From Maea johnstoni (lineage: Eukaryota > Annelida > Polychaeta > Spionida > Magelonidae): DNA of 64,000 nt. How positions within the stretch are numbered: the stretch's first letter is position 1; each line of letters opens with the position of its first letter. Location of the stretch: contig OZ012685.1 of NCBI GenBank assembly GCA_963942565.1, forward strand, positions 57,761,917 through 57,825,916, given 5' to 3'. The notes beneath the pieces were generated by a model, which saw nothing but the letters and a program-made list of their open reading frames with translations, had not been told where the DNA came from and ran no database searches. The position numbers were made by a program, and so were the translations under genes. Below are positions 60,763-64,000 of this stretch, piece after piece.

Positions 60763-61193
60763 TATTAAGTATTCCGACTTATTTGTATTACTTTTATTTG
60801 GTGATGCCTATGTGGATTGACTGTTCGATAGATAAAAAGATGGTTCAATAGATAGATGGTTTGATAGATAAATGGTTCAATAGAAAGATAGAGCGTACGA
60901 TAGATTATTTTCAAAATTTGCTTTTGTCAGGGGGCGGTCATCAAAAAATGTCAGGCTTTGAAGGCTGCTGCTGGCCTGAATGGGTTTATGTTTACGTCCA
61001 TTATTGTTTTTTCTTAAATTATTATTCTTTCAAGATTATTATAATTATATTCATTATTATTATTATAATTATATTCATTATTATTAGAGTCATTATTATT
61101 ATTCTTTATATTATTATAATTTTCATCATCATTATTGTGTAGTTTTTTCAATCATTTATTGTTACTGATAATCTTCTTTTGGTGTCATTGAAG

Positions 61194-61439
61194 ACGGAAG
61201 AAAGGAAGGAATTCTTCACAGCCATGTTTGGCGCGTGCTTTATTGCCACAGCCTACACAGTGATCTCCTGTCTTCACCATAACAGACGGTCCCGGAAAAG
61301 CAATGTCATCTTTAAAAGATGTTATGGTACTACCTTGCTCCTCATCTGACTCAACACCATCATCTTCAGAGAGCCTACTGAAAGCAGCTTAACCCGTCGG
61401 TGAGGTGCCCATCATCAGTCCCTGCACTCAAGAACATGG
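61194..61439 (+). pseudogene. Exon B1 copy 8, nonsense form
   Basis: GGA (residue 52, Gly) is TGA at 61347-61349, cutting the second hydrophobic segment and the tail; splice sites and AATAAA (61502) remain. This is the only coding change I saw among the B1 copies. Confidence 0.6.
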
Positions 61440-61930
61440 GTAAGTTTACATTTAAATTCATGATCTTTAAACCATGATTTGTCCACATCTTAGTCATGGT
61501 AAATAAAAGTTACTTAGTGCATTATTCAATTAATCTACTAGAAATACTGGTCTTTTCAATCAGTTATGTTATGTAATTTAATCAGGTGATAAAGACCTTA
61601 ATCAGAGCCATGTCACCCTACAACATATGTGGTACATACTCCCAAAGTCACACCATGAAGGTTGTCATTATTAGTAAATACCATTACAGATTACATTGCA
61701 ATTTTTTGATTTCCTGGGCTGTTTGAGTAATTGTTGGTGGGTATTATAACCCCATGTTATACCTAAATATTCCATACATTTCCCATCTATTAATTTTCTA
61801 CCATTTTCTACCACCACAATGGTGCCTGTGCATAGACTAGTATTACGTATTCCGACTTATTTGTATTACTTTTATTTTGGTGATACCTATATGTATTGAC
61901 TTTGTTTATCATTTGATGTGTATTTTCCAG

Positions 61931-62030
61931 GTTGTATTATCTGTTCAAGGAGGAGATAATGACTTTGCAGGATTCACCGCCCCAAAGTGGTGAATGCTGC
62001 CTATCATATACAATCCTACAGCACTGTTGA
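61931..62030 (+). CDS. Exon B2 copy 8
   Basis: Same acceptor and 32-codon frame, after the nonsense B1 copy. Confidence 0.3.
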
Positions 62031-63979
62031 ATAATTAATTATCATTATTACTAGCTGGTTTGATAAGTAGATAGCTGGTTCAATATATAGCTTAATGATT
62101 TGATAGATAGCTGGTTTGATACATATAGATAGCTGGTTTGATAGATAGCTGGTTCGAACGATAGATAGATGGTTCAATAGCTAGATGGTTTGAAAGATAG
62201 ATAGTTTGATGGATAGATAGCACCCCGCAAGGGGCACACCTACTGTGTGCAATAGGAGTTGGCACCTCCCGGGCAACCCTACGCCAGCGTGGCACCCTGC
62301 TCGCCTTATAAAAAAATGGGGATGTGTGGATCTGTCTATGGATACCATGCATCTAAAAGATCCCTTGGTCATCTTTGGATATGAAGGCTCTGCTCTTTCT
62401 CTTCCGCTTTTTCTTCTTTCACATGCTTTGCCATTGTTCTTCAACAATGGCAAACAACCACTTTACGAAAAAAAAACCAATTAATGGCACTAAATAGCCT
62501 AATGTGCTGATGTGCCTTTAAGCCCTCATTCATTCATTCATTGGATAGATAGCTGGTTCAATACATAGATATAGCTGATTTATTTGATAGATAGATAGCT
62601 GGTTTGATAGATAGAAAGATGGTTCAATAGATAGATGGTTAAATAGATATATAGATGGTTTGATAGATAGCTGGTTCAATATATAGATAGATAGATGGTT
62701 TGATAGATAGATAGATGCTTTGATAGATAGATAGATGGTTTTGAGGGTTTATTTTGGTGTCTACATTTGCTGATATTTATGGTTATATAAATGGTTCCAA
62801 TATAATGATATTAATTAAAGAATAAGTATGTAATACTATGTAATACTCAATTGAATCAAACCCGGCAATGGGCACACGTACTTTATGGTTTGATTTAGGA
62901 GTTGGCACCTGCTGGAGAATGCTAAGCTATCTCTAATTAATACATCTATTAAGAAGGTTGTGTGCTTTCTATTTTGAAGGGTTGTGTTTACTACTGAGCA
63001 TTGGACCTTTGCTAATTCAGAAACTGTATACTGCTTCAGTTTGCAGTGCAAATAATTTCCCTTAACAGCCCTGCTGGAGAGTATTTGTGCTACTTTAAAT
63101 TTGCGCATTCAAGCACTCAAACTATATATCTATTAGTGCAAAAAGTAAGATGGCTATCAATAACGAAAACACATTTATTCATATGTATATTTATCTATAA
63201 GTAAACACACACATATTTGCATACATACTTAGAAACATACATACACACATACATACATATATATATATGTATATATATATATATGTATAATTTGTGTGTG
63301 TCCAAGTGCGCACGCCCACACAGATAGATAGAAAGATAGATAGAAATACTGACTGACAAACAGACATGTAGATAGATGTTAGGTATTGATAGATAAACAT
63401 AGAGATAAATACATGTTTCCATTATTGATAGGTTTGTCTTACTTATAGTACTGATGATATATTCTATGACATACTGAAGGACATGCACATGGCCTTTTTT
63501 GCGACTCCGGTAAATTAAGTTCCCTTTGCCAATAAGATGAGCCAAGCAACCAGTCATTGCTTGAAATATATTTACCAGCCTTCTGTAGAAGTAGGATAAA
63601 TAGTTTTATTTACCCTCCCTCTAGAGTGGTCAGGCTAAATAGTTTGATCTTCTCTACCCCCAAAATGTTTGAGAAAATAAAAAGCTTTTGATTTGCTTTT
63701 TCACACTTGGTCCATCGTACCCAGTAGACATTCGTGAATAACTGGTTCATGCCTTTGCTAACTTTATAAAGTTGTACATACAGTTCCTTGGTACGTAGGC
63801 TAAAATGCAACATGTTATAACCAAAGCATACCAAAAACACCATTTTAAGTAAGGGCATACTAAATTAACCCTTTTGTGATATTAGAAGTTAATAAGTATG
63901 AATGCTCTTAAGTTCAGTATCTATTTCATTTCATGATTAATATATGTGAAACAATCCATTTATTTTTGTCTTATTTTAG

Positions 63980-64000
63980 ATACTGTAGAATAGGCAAAGT
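63980..64000 (+). CDS. Exon B3 copy 8 (cut by window end)
   Basis: Acceptor complete; only the first 21 nt are inside the window. Confidence 0.2.

Larger units (their letters stand above)
57922..61254 (+). repeat. Array B unit 7
   Basis: 3,333 bp; has the 20 bp and the GATAGAGAGCTGG variant of unit 1, unlike its neighbours 6 and 8. Confidence 0.9.
37971..64000 (+). repeat. Array B: ~7.8 tandem copies of a 3.32-3.33-kb unit
   Basis: The B1 coding block recurs at 41211, 44527, 47861, 51193, 54525, 57846 and 61179, giving unit lengths of 3316, 3334, 3332, 3332, 3321 and 3333 bp. Copies are nearly identical; most differences are in the GATA, TA and A-run microsatellites. The unit shares no obvious sequence with array A except at the joint. 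It continues past the right edge of the window. Confidence 0.97.
61255..64000 (+). repeat. Array B unit 8 (cut by window end)
   Basis: 2,746 bp are visible; it shares unit 6's 20-bp deletion and TTTCCCTTA/AACGAAAAC changes. It starts inside the B1 copy that has a nonsense change. Confidence 0.9.

Noticed and set aside
1-64000. Retrovirus, LTR element, Polinton or other virus-like element
   Set aside because: No terminal repeats of the right form and no polymerase, integrase or capsid-like frame anywhere in the window.

Overview
The window is 64 kb of animal (metazoan) genomic DNA made almost entirely of two tandem arrays that abut at 37970/37971. I see no bacterial gene, complete multi-exon gene, rRNA or tRNA gene, CRISPR array or virus-like element. 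GT-AG splice signals, SINE-like segments, GATA/TA/ATT microsatellites and AT-rich introns point to a marine invertebrate. I cannot name the species. The SINE wording (an anticodon-loop-like CTAGTAA, CCTTGGGCAAGACA, CAACTGCAAAATGGG) recalls tRNA-derived SINEs of invertebrate deuterostomes and lophotrochozoans; that is memory-based inference.

Array A (1-37970) holds about 47 head-to-tail copies of a ~812-bp unit, nearly identical throughout. The window starts inside a unit, so the array extends leftwards. Each unit is an intron/exon module: a SINE-like stretch, more intron, a pyrimidine-rich acceptor ending in ATACAG, one 72-nt (sometimes 69-nt) open exon ('exon alpha'), and a GTAAGT donor. The exon is symmetric (phase 2 on both sides), so any number of copies could be joined in frame to give a lysine-rich 24-residue repeat. 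Five copies carry an in-frame stop, and my hand tally shows no exon-specific conservation. The array may therefore be a repeat-protein gene, or only satellite DNA that captured an exon. It has higher-order structure: a ~8.9-kb block repeated at a 12,158-bp offset, 2- and 3-unit duplications, and one rearranged unit.

The junction at 37970 falls inside exon alpha and inside an exon of array B, making a chimeric exon.

Array B (37971-64000, continuing rightwards) holds about 7.8 copies of a 3.32-3.33-kb unit. Each unit carries 'exon B1', which encodes a basic double-hydrophobic (possible transmembrane hairpin) C-terminus, a stop codon and a downstream AATAAA. It also carries a second acceptor with an open frame (B2), a third acceptor followed by a short cysteine-rich frame (B3), GATA minisatellites, a SINE-like element and an internal 90-bp direct repeat. 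The simplest reading is that internal and 3'-terminal exons of one or two host genes were each amplified as exon-intron modules. Whether any copies are expressed cannot be told from sequence alone, and a misassembled junction is a live alternative.
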